In this document: positions 36,341 to 44,744 of the stretch, piece by piece
Layout of the letters: every line of letters starts with the position of its first letter
How positions within the stretch are numbered: the first letter of the stretch is position 1
Assembly: GCF_030813695.1 (NCBI RefSeq)
Contig: NZ_JAUSVA010000002.1
Location: 2,108,001-2,172,000 of the forward strand
Reading direction: 5' to 3'
Length of the DNA stretch: 64,000 nucleotides
Source of the DNA: Kitasatospora herbaricolor
Lineage (GTDB): Bacteria > Actinomycetota > Actinomycetes > Streptomycetales > Streptomycetaceae
The notes under the pieces: model-generated
The model's database searches: none
What the model was told of the DNA's origin: nothing
What the model saw: only the letters and a program-made list of their open reading frames with translations
Translations under genes and position numbers: made by a program

Positions 36341-37000
36341 GTGACCGCCACCGCTGCACCGCGCGCGCCCAAGCTGCGCGCGGACGCCACACGCAACCGG
36401 GAGCGGATCATCACGGCGGCCCGCGAGGCCTTCGTCGAACACGGGGCCGACGCCCCGCTCGACGAGATCGCCAAGCGTGCGGGAGTGGGCAACGCGACCC
36501 TGTACCGTAACTTCCCGGACCGCGCGGCCCTCTTCCGGGCCGTCGTCCTCCACGTGAAGACCCGCATCGTCGCGCACGCCGAGGCCGCCCTGGCGGACCG
36601 CTCGGACCCGTTCGACGCCCTGCAGGACTTCGTGCACGCGGCCGCCGACGAGAAGCTCGGCGCCCTGTGCCCGATGATGTCCGGACGCTTCGACCCGTTC
36701 GACCCCGAGCTGGTGGAAGCCCGCTCGCGGCTGGAGGGCACCGTCACCGAGCTGCTGGACCGCGCCCGGCGATCGGGCGCACTGCGCCCGGACGTCGGCC
36801 CCGGGGACGTCTTCGTCGCCATCAGCCAGCTCACCCGACCGCTCCCCGGCACCACCTGCGTCAACTTCGCCGACTTCGTCCACCGTCACCTGCAGCTGTT
36901 CCTGGACGGCATGCGGACACCGGCCCCGAGCACCCTGCCCGGCCGGGCGATCACCTTCGAGGACTTCCAGCACCACACCGACGCGACACCCGGCGCCTGA
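36341..37000 (+). CDS. TetR/AcrR-family transcriptional regulator
   Basis: From GTG 36341 (GAGAGGAG 6 nt upstream) the protein has 219 residues. The TetR DNA-binding helices are clear: NRERIITAAREAFVEHGADA, PLDEIAKRAGVGNATLYRNF, PDRAALFRAVVLHVK. The C-terminal part resembles the TetR_C SbtR-like domain (HAAADEKLGALCPMMSGRFD, LDRARRSGALRPDVGPGDV). It is followed at 195 bp by an MFS exporter on the same strand, which is its probable target. It likely also represses itself through the inverted repeat upstream. Confidence 0.93.
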   Translation: MTATAAPRAPKLRADATRNRERIITAAREAFVEHGADAPLDEIAKRAGVGNATLYRNFPDRAALFRAVVLHVKTRIVAHAEAALADRSDPFDALQDFVHAAADEKLGALCPMMSGRFDPFDPELVEARSRLEGTVTELLDRARRSGALRPDVGPGDVFVAISQLTRPLPGTTCVNFADFVHRHLQLFLDGMRTPAPSTLPGRAITFEDFQHHTDATPGA

Positions 37001-37195
37001 CCACGCCGACCGAGCACCGCAGCCTGACGGCCCCCTCAGGCACCTGACCGAAGCCCGTCCCGCGGCCCGCCCACCGGCGGCCGCCCAGCCCGACCTGTCG
37101 GACATCGCCCGCCGGAGCGCAGCCCGCCGCGGCGACCGTTCCGCACGCCAACTGCCCTGAGTTTGCAAGCCACGCACCGCAAAGTGAGTACCCCC

Positions 37196-38701
37196 ATGCC
37201 CGAAACAGCCCTGCAGCCCGATCCCCGGCGCTGGAAAGCGCTGATCTTCATCGGCCTCGCCCAGCTGATGGTCGTGCTCGACGCGACGATCGTGAACATC
37301 GCCCTGCCCTCCGCCCAGCGCGACCTCGGGATCACCGACGGCAACCGCCAGTGGGTCATCACCGCGTACGCCCTCGCCTTCGGCGGGCTGCTCCTCTTCG
37401 GCGGCCGGATCGCCGACCTCTGGGGCCGCAAGCGCACCTTCGTGGTCGGCCTGACCGGCTTCGCGCTGGCCTCCGCGCTGGGCGGCGCCGCCGCCAACAC
37501 CGCCATGCTGCTCGGCGCCCGCGCCCTGCAGGGCGTGTTCGGCGCCCTGCTCGCCCCCGCGGCGCTCTCGCTGCTCGCGGTCATGTTCACCGAGGCCAAG
37601 GAGCGCGCCAAGGCGTTCGGCATCTACGGCGCCATCGCCGGCGGTGGCGGTGCCATCGGCCTGATCCTCGGCGGCCTGCTCACCGAGTACCTGAACTGGC
37701 GCTGGACCTTCTTCGTCAACATCCCGTTCGCCATCATCGCCGCCTTCGGCGCCGTCATGGTGATCCGTGAGCCCGCCCAGGGCCGCAACCGCAACCGCCT
37801 GGACATCCCCGGCGTGCTGCTGGTCACCACCGGCCTGGTCTCGCTGGTCTACGCCTTCACCCGGGCCGAGTCCGACGGCTGGTCCGCCCCGCTCACCATC
37901 GGCCTGTTCGTGGCCGCCGCCGTCCTGCTCGCCGCCTTCGTGGTGGTCGAGCGCGTGGTCAAGGCCCCGCTGCTGCCGCTGCGCGTCGTTCTGGACCGCA
38001 ACCGCGGTGGTGTCTACCTGTCGCTCGGCCTGGCCGTGATCGGCATGTTCGGCCTGTTCCTCTTCCTGACGTACTACCTGCAGGTCGTGCTCGACTACAG
38101 CCCGGTGCTCACCGGCGTGGCCTTCCTCCCGATGGTCGCGGGCATGATCACCGGTTCCACCCAGATCGGCGCCCGCCTGATGACCCGGGTGGCCCCGCGC
38201 CACCTGATGGCCCCCGGCTTCCTGGTCGCCTCGGTCGGCATGCTGATCCTCACCCAGATCAAGACGGACAGCTCCTACCCGGCGCTGATCCTGCCCGGTC
38301 TGGTCCTGATGGGCCTCGGCATGGGCACCGCGTTCATGCCGGCCATGAGCCTGGCCACGCACGGCGTCCAGCCGCGCGACGCCGGTGTCGCCTCCGCCAT
38401 GGTGAACACCTCGCAGCAGGTCGGCGGCGCCATCGGCACCGCGCTGCTCAACACCATCGCGGCCAGCGCCACCACGGCCTACTTCACCGCGCACGCGGCG
38501 TCCGGCGGCTCGCCGCAGGCCCTGCAGCTGCAGTCCATGGTGCACGGCTTCTCCACCGCCATCTGGTGGTCGTTCGGCATCCTGGTGCTGGCCGCCGGCA
38601 TCGCCTTCACCTTCATCAACACCGGCCACCAGGGCGGCGCCCCGGCCGGCGCGGGTGCGAGCGACGAGGACCTCAACGCCGTCCCGGTGCTCGCGCACTG
38701 A
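37196..38701 (+). CDS. MFS drug-efflux transporter, DHA2 (EmrB/QacA) family
   Basis: The 501-residue protein has fourteen predicted membrane segments and the DHA2 hallmarks: LAQLMVVLDATIVNIALPSA (motif D1), GGRIADLWGRKRTFVVGLTG (motif A), GARALQGVFGALLAPAAL (motif B) and GAIAGGGGAIGLILGGLLTE (motif C). It should export drugs or metabolites by proton antiport. ATG 37196 is preceded by AGTGAG; a GTG at 37184 is also in frame. The adjacent TetR gene probably controls it. The C-terminal tail is acidic (GASDEDLNAVPV). Confidence 0.94.
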   Translation: MPETALQPDPRRWKALIFIGLAQLMVVLDATIVNIALPSAQRDLGITDGNRQWVITAYALAFGGLLLFGGRIADLWGRKRTFVVGLTGFALASALGGAAANTAMLLGARALQGVFGALLAPAALSLLAVMFTEAKERAKAFGIYGAIAGGGGAIGLILGGLLTEYLNWRWTFFVNIPFAIIAAFGAVMVIREPAQGRNRNRLDIPGVLLVTTGLVSLVYAFTRAESDGWSAPLTIGLFVAAAVLLAAFVVVERVVKAPLLPLRVVLDRNRGGVYLSLGLAVIGMFGLFLFLTYYLQVVLDYSPVLTGVAFLPMVAGMITGSTQIGARLMTRVAPRHLMAPGFLVASVGMLILTQIKTDSSYPALILPGLVLMGLGMGTAFMPAMSLATHGVQPRDAGVASAMVNTSQQVGGAIGTALLNTIAASATTAYFTAHAASGGSPQALQLQSMVHGFSTAIWWSFGILVLAAGIAFTFINTGHQGGAPAGAGASDEDLNAVPVLAH

Positions 38702-38734
38702 TCCCGCCCCGGCCGCGACACCAGCGGCCGAGTG

Positions 38735-38740
38735 CACAAT
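38735..38740 (+). promoter_or_regulatory. -10 box of the glutaminase gene
   Basis: CACAAT ends 9 nt before GTG 38750. With no ribosome-binding site visible, leaderless translation from that GTG is likely. Confidence 0.45.
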
Positions 38741-38749
38741 GATGGCCTG

Positions 38750-39661
38750 GTGGATCTTCAGGACCAGTTGAACCAGGCCATGGAAGCGGCCCGTCCGGTG
38801 CTCGGCACCGGGCGGGTCGCCGACTACATCCCGGCCCTCGCCGCCGCCGACCCCGCCGCCTTCGGGCTGGCGCTCGCCACCGTGGACGGCGAGGTGCACG
38901 GCGTCGGGGCCTGGGAACAGCCCTTCTCCATCCAGAGCATCTCCAAGCTCTTCACGCTCTCGCTGGCGCTCGCCGTCGGCGGCGACGAGCTGTGGCAGCG
39001 GGTCGGCCGCGAGCCCTCCGGCAGCCCGTTCAACTCGCTGGTGCAGCTGGAGACCGAGCACGGCATCCCGCGCAACCCGTTCATCAACGCCGGCGCGGTC
39101 GTCGTCACCGACCGGCTGCACAGCCTCACCGGCGACGCCCGGGCCGCCGTCCGGGACTTCCTGCGGGCCGAGTCCGGCAACCCGCTGCTCGACAGCGACT
39201 CGGTGGTCGCCGCCTCCGAGGCCGAGCACGGCCACCGCAACGCCGCCCTGGCCCACTTCATCGCCAGCTACGGCAACCTGGAGAACCCGGTCGCCACCGT
39301 CCTCCAGCACTACTACGACCACTGCGCCCTCACCGCGAGCTGCCGCGACCTCGCGCTCGCCGGGCTCTTCCTGGCCCGGCACGGACTGCGCGCGGACGGC
39401 TCCCGGCTGCTGACCCGCAGCGAGGCCAAGCGCATCAACGCCGTCCTGCTGACCTGCGGCACCTACGACGCGGCCGGCCAGTTCGCCTACCGGGTCGGCC
39501 TGCCCGGCAAGAGCGGCGTGGGCGGCGGCATCCTGGCCGTCGTTCCCGGCCGCGGCACCCTCTGCGCCTGGGGCCCGGCCCTCGACCCGGCCGGCAACTC
39601 GATCGGCGCGGTCGCCGCGCTGGACGCCTTCACCACGGCGACCGGCTGGTCGGTCTTCTGA
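38750..39661 (+). CDS. glsA: Glutaminase A
   Basis: The 303-residue enzyme hydrolyses glutamine to glutamate and ammonia. It carries the serine-dependent beta-lactamase-like glutaminase motifs: QPFSIQSISKLFTLSLAL (Ser-x-x-Lys), EPSGSPFNSLVQLE, NPFINAGAVVVTDRL, ASYGNLENPVATVLQHYY, GLPGKSGVGGGILAVVPGRG. Length matches the family. An in-frame GTG at 38732 is an alternative start, but the apparent -10 box lies between the two, so 38750 is preferred. The gene is probably monocistronic. Confidence 0.95.
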   Translation: MDLQDQLNQAMEAARPVLGTGRVADYIPALAAADPAAFGLALATVDGEVHGVGAWEQPFSIQSISKLFTLSLALAVGGDELWQRVGREPSGSPFNSLVQLETEHGIPRNPFINAGAVVVTDRLHSLTGDARAAVRDFLRAESGNPLLDSDSVVAASEAEHGHRNAALAHFIASYGNLENPVATVLQHYYDHCALTASCRDLALAGLFLARHGLRADGSRLLTRSEAKRINAVLLTCGTYDAAGQFAYRVGLPGKSGVGGGILAVVPGRGTLCAWGPALDPAGNSIGAVAALDAFTTATGWSVF

Positions 39662-39800
39662 GGTCACCCGGGCGGTCCCTCCGGGCGGGCGGCCCTCGCC
39701 CGCCCGGGTAGTTCCGCCGTAACGCTGCGCGCCGTCGGAACCTCTGCCACCATCGGTGACGGTACGTCAGATCGGGCGCGGCGACGGCGGAGGAGTGGGC

Positions 39801-40613
39801 ATGCGGTGGTCCTGGCGGCGCACGGGGCCCTTGCTGGCCTGTTCCTGGCTGGCCCTCGCTGGCTGCTCGGGCTCCGACCCCGGCCCCGCGTCGGCGGACG
39901 CCGGGCGCTCGGCGTCCGCATCGGTCTCCGCCTCCACGCAGAGCCCGTCGGCCTCCCCCAGCCCCTCCCCGACCGCCACGGCCGCCCACACCCCGCCGCC
40001 GGTCGCGGACTGCACGGACACCGCTGCCTTCAGCCAGCAGCAGCTGCACGACTACCTGGCCAAGCTGCCGAGCGAGACCGGCGGGCTGAACGGCCTGCAC
40101 ACCTCCTACGACGGGGTGCACTACAACCCCTCCGTCGACCACCGGCCGTGCAGGACGCTGTACGTGAACGTCACCCACTTCTGGGTCGTGGTGACCGGTG
40201 GCGGCAAGGCCACCTTCAACCCCGACGACTGGCGGTCCGGCATCCCCGGCCTCCCGGGCAGCAAGCGGACGCTCCCGCCCCTGCCGGGGCTCCCCGGCAC
40301 GGGCACCGACCCCACCCCGACCGCCCGGGGCGGCCAGGAGCCCACGTTCACCTACCAGCTGATCAACACCACTCCGCTGGCGCTCACCCTGGGCGCCGGC
40401 ACCGTCATCGGCAGCGGTCCGCCCGCCCCGGAGACCTGCCGGGGCACGCTCAGCGTCGTCCATCTCGGGGAGCCGATCACCGACGCGGAGCTGCCGGACT
40501 CGCTCCACTTCGAGTCCTCCCCGATCGATCGCGGGGCCTCCACCGTCCAGGTGAAGGCCGACCGCGCCATCGACGCGACCCTCGTCCCGCCGTCGAGCCG
40601 GGCGGGCTGCTGA
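39801..40613 (+). CDS. Lipoprotein of unknown function
   Basis: The 270-residue protein has a lipoprotein signal (MRWSWRRTGPLLACSWLALA) with lipobox LAGC (Cys22). A Ser/Ala/Pro/Thr-rich linker runs to about residue 75. The mature domain contains four cysteines that may pair outside the cell, and segments FSQQQLHDYLAKLPSETGG, LYVNVTHFWVVVTGGGKATF and LGAGTVIGSGPPAPETCRGT. No family was recognised. GGAGGAG precedes the ATG. Confidence 0.8.
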   Translation: MRWSWRRTGPLLACSWLALAGCSGSDPGPASADAGRSASASVSASTQSPSASPSPSPTATAAHTPPPVADCTDTAAFSQQQLHDYLAKLPSETGGLNGLHTSYDGVHYNPSVDHRPCRTLYVNVTHFWVVVTGGGKATFNPDDWRSGIPGLPGSKRTLPPLPGLPGTGTDPTPTARGGQEPTFTYQLINTTPLALTLGAGTVIGSGPPAPETCRGTLSVVHLGEPITDAELPDSLHFESSPIDRGASTVQVKADRAIDATLVPPSSRAGC

Positions 40614-40692
40614 CGGCGGCGGCAGCCGGGTCCGGCACCTCCCGGTCCGGGCCCCGGCCGGGCCCGCGGACCTGCGTGTGCGAGGCAGCGGG

Positions 40693-40698
40693 CACAAT
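40693..40698 (+). promoter_or_regulatory. -10 box of a leaderless promoter
   Basis: CACAAT ends 7 nt before ATG 40706 of the DUF4240 gene; no ribosome-binding site is present. Confidence 0.5.
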
Positions 40699-40705
40699 GC
40701 CACCC

Positions 40706-41179
40706 ATGATGACCTGGGACGACTTCTGGAGCCTGATCGGCCTGCTGGGCGACCGGCGCCACTGCGACTACATCACGCCGCCGGCCGAAGCACTGGCCGA
40801 GCTGCCGCCCGCCAGGATCGTCGACTTCGAGGAGCGCCTGGCGCAGGCCCTGTACCGGCTGGACCGGCGCGAGTTCGGGGCGCTGCCGGTCATCGACATG
40901 GGCAGCCCGGGAAAGCCGTTCCCGCAGTCCGGCGACTCCTTCCTCTACTCCCGGTGCGCGGTGGTCGCGGCCGGGCGGGCGGAGTACGAGGCCGTACTGG
41001 CCGATCCCGCCCTGTTCGCCCCGCACACCGCGACCACCCTGCACGGCGAGGACCTGCTCCACCTGGCCGAGGAGGCCTACGAGGAGGTCACCGGCGAGGA
41101 ATGGGACGTCGTCACCGAGTTCGACTACGAGAGCTGCTCCAACGAGGACGGCTGGCCGGAGCAGGTGCGGCAGTTCTGA
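40706..41179 (+). CDS. DUF4240 domain-containing protein
   Basis: The 157-residue protein fits the DUF4240 family: MTWDDFWSLIGLL near the N-terminus, PARIVDFEERLAQALYRLDR, SGDSFLYSRCAVVAAGRAEY, and the C-terminal acidic segment HLAEEAYEEVTGEEWDVVTE. Related domains occur in WGR/MolR-type and immunity-like proteins; the biochemical role is unknown. The start at 40706 is chosen on the basis of the leaderless promoter; another ATG lies three codons upstream and one directly after. Confidence 0.8.
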   Translation: MMTWDDFWSLIGLLGDRRHCDYITPPAEALAELPPARIVDFEERLAQALYRLDRREFGALPVIDMGSPGKPFPQSGDSFLYSRCAVVAAGRAEYEAVLADPALFAPHTATTLHGEDLLHLAEEAYEEVTGEEWDVVTEFDYESCSNEDGWPEQVRQF

Positions 41180-41271
41180 CCACGGGGCCGGTGCCCGACA
41201 GGCGGCCGATGGCAGGATTGGCCCAAGAAAACCGGCTCGGAATGGCTCTTCAGCCTGGTCCACCCGGCGCC

Positions 41272-41277
41272 TAGTCT
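41272..41277 (+). promoter_or_regulatory. -10 box of a leaderless promoter
   Basis: TAGTCT ends 7 nt before GTG 41285. TTCAGC at 41249-41254, 17 bp upstream, is a weak -35 box. Confidence 0.55.
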
Positions 41278-41284
41278 CGGCCGG

Positions 41285-41890
41285 GTGACCAACCGAGTCG
41301 ACTTCTACTTCGATCCCGTCTGCCCGTTCGCCTGGATCACCTCCCGCTGGATCCTGGAGGTCGAGCAGCAGCGCGACCTCGATCTCCGTTTCCGGGTGAT
41401 GAGCCTCTCCGTGCTGAACGAGGGCCGCACCGACCTGCCCGAGCGCTACCAGCGGCTGCTCACCACCGGCTGGGGCCCGGTCCGGGTGTGCGTCGCGGCC
41501 TCCCAGCACCACGGCGAGGCCGTCCTGGGCGCGCTCTACACCGCACTCGGCACCCGCATCCACGCCGAAGGCCGGACCGCCTCCGACGCGCTCGTCCGCG
41601 AGGCGCTGGCCGAGGTCGGGCTCCCGGCCGAACTCGCCGACGCCGCCCACTGCGACGACTACGACGAGGCCCTGCGCAAGAGTCATCACGAGGGCATGGA
41701 CCCGGTCGGCGAGGAGGTGGGCACGCCCACCCTGCACATCGACGGCGCCGCCTTCTTCGGCCCCGTCCTCACCGCGATACCCCGTGGCGAGGAGGCGGTC
41801 CGGATCTTCGAGGGCGTGCGCCTGCTGGCCGGCCACCCCACCTTCTTCGAGCTGAAGCGCACCCGCACCGGCGGCCTGGACTTCGGCTGA
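41285..41890 (+). CDS. DsbA-family, mycothiol-dependent nitroreductase-like protein
   Basis: The 201-residue protein has the thioredoxin-like DsbA fold and active-site motif [17 protein letters not shown], in which a single catalytic-type Cys is followed by PFAW. This is the pattern of Rv2466c-type mycothiol-dependent nitroreductases, which use mycothiol and activate nitro compounds. Later segments [20 protein letters not shown] (cis-Pro loop) and [10 protein letters not shown] fit as well. The gene is probably leaderless from GTG 41285 and stands alone. Confidence 0.88.
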   Translation: MTNRVDFYFDPVCPFAWITSRWILEVEQQRDLDLRFRVMSLSVLNEGRTDLPERYQRLLTTGWGPVRVCVAASQHHGEAVLGALYTALGTRIHAEGRTASDALVREALAEVGLPAELADAAHCDDYDEALRKSHHEGMDPVGEEVGTPTLHIDGAAFFGPVLTAIPRGEEAVRIFEGVRLLAGHPTFFELKRTRTGGLDFG

Positions 41891-41998
41891 GCAGACGGTC
41901 CCGGCCCTGAACCGGCTCTGAACCGGCCGTGGACCGGCCATTCCGGGTGCCCGGCCGGTTCGTCGGCCGGCTGATGGGCCCGCGGTGGGGACGGCGAA

Positions 41999-42040
41999 AA
42001 GGGGCCTGGTCCCGCTCGTGCGAGCGGGACCAGGCCCCTT
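41999..42040 (-). terminator. Strong intrinsic terminator of the rpf gene
   Basis: A 20-bp perfect stem (AAGGGGCCTGGTCCCGCTCG and its complement) encloses only two bases and is followed on the minus strand by TT from the stem's outer pairs plus TTCGCC. It begins 31 bp past the rpf stop codon. It may also serve the convergent nitroreductase gene. Confidence 0.85.
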
Positions 42041-42071
42041 GGTGCGGCTGCGGTGGCTGCCGCCGGGGGTG

Positions 42072-42464
42072 CTACTTGGTGAGGCCGGCCTTGACCGAGC
42101 AGACCGGCCAGGCGCCGGGGCCCTGGGCGGCGAGGACCTTCTCGCCGATGGCGATCTGCTGCGCCTTGGTGGCCTGGTGCGCCTGCGGGGCGTACGCGGT
42201 GCCGCCGAACGCCGCCCAGGTGGAGGAGGTGAACTGCAGACCGCCGTAGAAACCGTTGCCCGAGTTGATCGCCCAGTTGCCGGTCGCCTCGCACTGCGCG
42301 ACCTTGTCCCAGGTCGACGCCGGAGCGGCGGAGGCGGAGTTGGCCGTGACGAGGCCTGCCACCGGCAGGGCCAGCACGGCACCCGCCATCAGAGCCGTCC
42401 GCACACGGTTGCGCTTGACGGCGGTCCTGGTGGTGGCAGCGGCGGTCTCGTTACGGAAGATCAT
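42072..42464 (-). CDS. Resuscitation-promoting factor (transglycosylase family) protein
   Basis: The 130-residue secreted protein has a signal peptide ([20 protein letters not shown], cleavage probably after NSASA) followed by a single Rpf domain: [40 protein letters not shown] and [20 protein letters not shown]. The catalytic Glu lies in QCEATGNW and two cysteines can form the usual disulfide. Rpf enzymes cleave peptidoglycan and promote spore germination or resuscitation. There is no LysM domain. GGAGAGGA precedes the ATG. The mRNA has a long leader of about 180 nt. Confidence 0.94.
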   Translation of the reverse strand: MIFRNETAAATTRTAVKRNRVRTALMAGAVLALPVAGLVTANSASAAPASTWDKVAQCEATGNWAINSGNGFYGGLQFTSSTWAAFGGTAYAPQAHQATKAQQIAIGEKVLAAQGPGAWPVCSVKAGLTK

Positions 42465-42682
42465 GCACAGTCCTCTCCAGAACCCCGGGCAGGCACACGG
42501 AACCAGACCCCTACGACAGGGGCCGACTTTCCACGCCTCGACTGGACGAGCAACGACCCCGGCCACGTCGGAGGACGCAACCTGCCGGAAGAAACCCGGC
42601 GGGGCCGTGCTGCGGGATGAACCCGGGCGGTGCTCGCTGCACCGACAACAACGAAGCTACGGACCCAGCAGGTTTACATCAA
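42465..42682 (-). promoter_or_regulatory. rpf promoter and long structured 5' leader
   Basis: On the minus strand TTGATG (42677-42682) and TAGCTT (42654-42659) are 17 bp apart, predicting a start near 42647 and a leader of about 180 nt before the ATG. The leader contains several short hairpins (GGTGC-GAGC-type, GCCGG...CCGGC, CCCCT...AGGGG). rpfA of Streptomyces coelicolor is controlled by a c-di-AMP riboswitch in its leader, but the conserved motifs of that riboswitch class were not recognised here. Confidence 0.55.
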
Positions 42683-42727
42683 GCAATCCCACGTTCCCCC
42701 AGGCCAGCCGCCCGTTACCGACCGTAC

Positions 42728-42965
42728 CGATCAAGAAAAAACCCCCGAACCCCCCGAAAACACCCCAAAACCAAGATCCAACCAGCCCCCCACGTGCCCC
42801 CGCTCACACCCCACCCCACGTGAGCCCCACCACACCATCCACCCACCGTCACCACCACCCCACCCACCGCCCAACAACCCACCCCCACACCCACCCACCA
42901 CCGTGACCCCCACCACAACCACCACCCACCGCAACACCCACCACACCCAACGCCACCAACACCAC
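42728..42965. repeat. A/C-rich, G- and T-poor tract of about 240 bp
   Basis: The plus strand is almost entirely A and C, mainly CCAC, CACC and ACCC words; its complement is G/T-rich. At 42878-42896 the minus strand reads GGG-T-GGG-TGT-GGGGG-T-GGG, a classical G-quadruplex motif. No gene fits this composition. It lies upstream of the rpf promoter and downstream of the zinc-ribbon gene terminator. The composition is unlike anything else in the window. Confidence 0.85.
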
Positions 42966-42994
42966 CGGACCGCACATCCGACCGGACACGCAGA

Positions 42995-43032
42995 ACGGCT
43001 CCGCCCCCACCGGAAGGTGGAGACGGAGCCGT
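42995..43032 (-). terminator. Terminator of the small zinc-ribbon gene
   Basis: A 17-bp stem with two mismatches and a GGAA tetraloop lies 80 bp past the stop codon of the zinc-ribbon gene. No T tract follows on the minus strand. Confidence 0.6.
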
Positions 43033-43111
43033 CGGCTCCCGTCAGGAGCGGGCACCCGGTCCGGGCGCGCCGACCCGGCCGGACGGTGGAGGCGGACCCC
43101 GGCGGCCGACG

Positions 43112-43312
43112 TCAGCCCTCGGGGCCGGCCCGGCCGTCCCCCGGGGCGCCATCGGGACCGGCATGGGGATCGGGCGCGGAATCGTCCTTGTCCGGTCCGC
43201 AGGCCTCACGACCGGTGTCCGAGTGCACCACCCGGACCACCCGGCCGGCGCCGCCGGGCACGACGCGTTGCGGGCGGCCGCAGCGCGGGCAGATCAGCGG
43301 GATTCGTTCCAT
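43112..43312 (-). CDS. Small zinc-ribbon-like protein
   Basis: The 66-residue protein starts MERIPLICPRCGRPQRVV. The Cys-x-x-Cys knuckle at residues 8-11 suggests half a zinc ribbon; one further Cys (EACG) is present, so the site may be incomplete or completed by dimerisation. The C-terminal 30 residues are low-complexity (Asp, Pro, Gly). GGGAGGTGG precedes the ATG. Function unknown. It lies downstream of the DUF1876 gene on the same strand. Confidence 0.65.
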   Translation of the reverse strand: MERIPLICPRCGRPQRVVPGGAGRVVRVVHSDTGREACGPDKDDSAPDPHAGPDGAPGDGRAGPEG

Positions 43313-43438
43313 GGGACCACCTCCCACCCGGTCACCCCCGCGCACCTCGCGGCCGCGGCCGTACGACGGAGTCCGCAGGCACCGCGGCGGCGGGCGGTAC
43401 GGCCCGCGGCCGGGCGGCGGGCGCGGGGCCGGGCACTC

Positions 43439-43708
43439 TCACATCAGTGGATGCGTCGGGACGGTGCTGCTGCTCTGGATCTCGGCGTGCGCCTTGGTCA
43501 GCAGCTGGGACGCCAGGTCGTTCAGCGCCCGGGCGGCCGCGATCTCCTCGCCGACCCGCAGTTGCTCCGAGTCCGCGGGGTGGCGGCTGGTGAAGCCGTG
43601 GGCACGGAGTTCCGAGCCGTCGGCGAGCCTGAGCAGGGCGGCCGCGGCCGTCCTCGACCCTTCCTCGCGGAACTCCATCTCGATGTGCCAACCGACGAGA
43701 GTCTGCAT
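43439..43708 (-). CDS. DUF1876 domain-containing protein
   Basis: The 89-residue protein matches the DUF1876 family: a start QTLVGWHIEMEFREEG, TAAAALLRLADGSELRAHGF, DSEQLRVGEEIAAARALNDL and QLLTKAHAEI. The fold is predicted to be a small beta-alpha domain; the family is common and uncharacterised in actinobacteria. ATG 43708 is chosen because GGAGGTGG stands before it; GTG 43717 is an alternative. Confidence 0.85.
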   Translation of the reverse strand: MQTLVGWHIEMEFREEGSRTAAAALLRLADGSELRAHGFTSRHPADSEQLRVGEEIAAARALNDLASQLLTKAHAEIQSSSTVPTHPLM

Positions 43709-43798
43709 GCGGACCACCTCCAGCGGATACCACTTCCAGGGTGCGCCGGGTGCCCGCCGAATTCCAGAGGGGCGGCCGAGGGCAACCCCAGCAGCGAC

Positions 43799-43856
43799 TT
43801 GAACGCGTTCAATTCCTCCCGTAGGGTCTGCGCCAGAAGGATTTGAACACGTTCAA
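43799..43856 (+). promoter_or_regulatory. Promoter of the YndJ operon flanked by two operators
   Basis: TTGAAC (43799-43804) and TAGGGT (43822-43827) are exactly 17 bp apart. The perfect palindrome TTGAACGCGTTCAA (43799-43812) covers the -35 box, and TTGAACACGTTCAA (43843-43856) lies just past the predicted start. The two 14-bp sites differ at one base. Tight repression by a TetR- or similar dimeric regulator is expected. Confidence 0.75.
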
Positions 43857-43922
43857 GCAAGGTCGTGACAGCATGCCTCCCAGCAGCACGGGCCATCGGC
43901 CCACGCCCCGCCGGAGCCGGCC

Positions 43923-44744
43923 GTGATCCCCCTGGTGAACCTCCTCGTCATGCTCGGGATGCTCGTCGTCGTCCCGGTCGGCCTCACCTTGATCGACGGA
44001 CCGGGCACGGCCGCGCTGCGGCGCTGCTGGCCGGCCGCCGCCGTCCCCGGCGCCGTCGCGCTCTGGCTCCCCCGGGGGCCGGCCGCCACCACCCTGGCCG
44101 CGCTCTACGCGCTCGCCACCGCCGCACTCGCCGTCCAGGCCCCGCGACGGCTGGCCCGCACCCGCTCGGCGGCGCCCCGGGAGATCGCCGTCCTCACCGC
44201 TCTGGCCACCCCTGCCGTGGCCGGACTGGCCCTCGTCGCCGAACGCTCGGGCCACCGGCTGTTCGGCTTCGACCTGGACATCCTCGCCCTGACCGTCCCG
44301 CACTTCCACTACGCCGGCTTCACCGCCGCCCTGGTCGCCGGACTGGTCTGCCGGGCCGCCCCCGACCACCCCGCCGCCCGGTACGCGGCGCTCAGCGTGC
44401 CGCTCGGCACCCTGCTCGTGCTGGCCGGCTACTTCGTCGACGACTGGGCCGAACTGCTCGGCGCGGTCGTCCTCACCACCGGTATGTGGGCGGTCGGCCT
44501 GATCACCTGGCGCGACCTGCGCGACCGCACCGCCGACCGCGTCACCGGCGCCCTGCTCGCCGTCTCGGCCGCCGTCCTCGCCCTCACCATGCTGCTCGCG
44601 CTCTGGTGGGCACTCGGGGAGGCCGCCGGACTCCCGCACCCCACCCTGACCTGGATGGCCGCCACCCACGGCCTCGGCAACGCGCTCGGCTTCGCCCTCT
44701 GCTCGCTGCTCGCCTGGCGCCGACTCAAGGAGACCCACCCGTGA
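43923..44744 (+). CDS. YndJ-like integral membrane protein
   Basis: The 273-residue protein has about eight membrane segments and YndJ-family motifs: VVPVGLTLIDGPG near the N-terminus, ILALTVPHFHYAGFTAALVA with two conserved His, and a C-terminal WMAATHGLGNALGFALCSLL. The family is uncharacterised. The GTG start at 43923 follows the strong double-operator promoter. Its stop overlaps the start of the DUF1990 gene (GTGA), so both proteins are produced together. Confidence 0.88.
   Translation: MIPLVNLLVMLGMLVVVPVGLTLIDGPGTAALRRCWPAAAVPGAVALWLPRGPAATTLAALYALATAALAVQAPRRLARTRSAAPREIAVLTALATPAVAGLALVAERSGHRLFGFDLDILALTVPHFHYAGFTAALVAGLVCRAAPDHPAARYAALSVPLGTLLVLAGYFVDDWAELLGAVVLTTGMWAVGLITWRDLRDRTADRVTGALLAVSAAVLALTMLLALWWALGEAAGLPHPTLTWMAATHGLGNALGFALCSLLAWRRLKETHP

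Noticed and set aside
36158..39667. Very long open frame on the minus strand opposite TetR, MFS and glutaminase genes
   Set aside because: It is antisense to three genes with clear family motifs; such frames arise from GC-rich codon bias, and its translation is low-complexity.
42465..42650. c-di-AMP (ydaO-type) riboswitch in the rpf leader
   Set aside because: The conserved sequence blocks of that class could not be recognised by eye; kept only as an open question.
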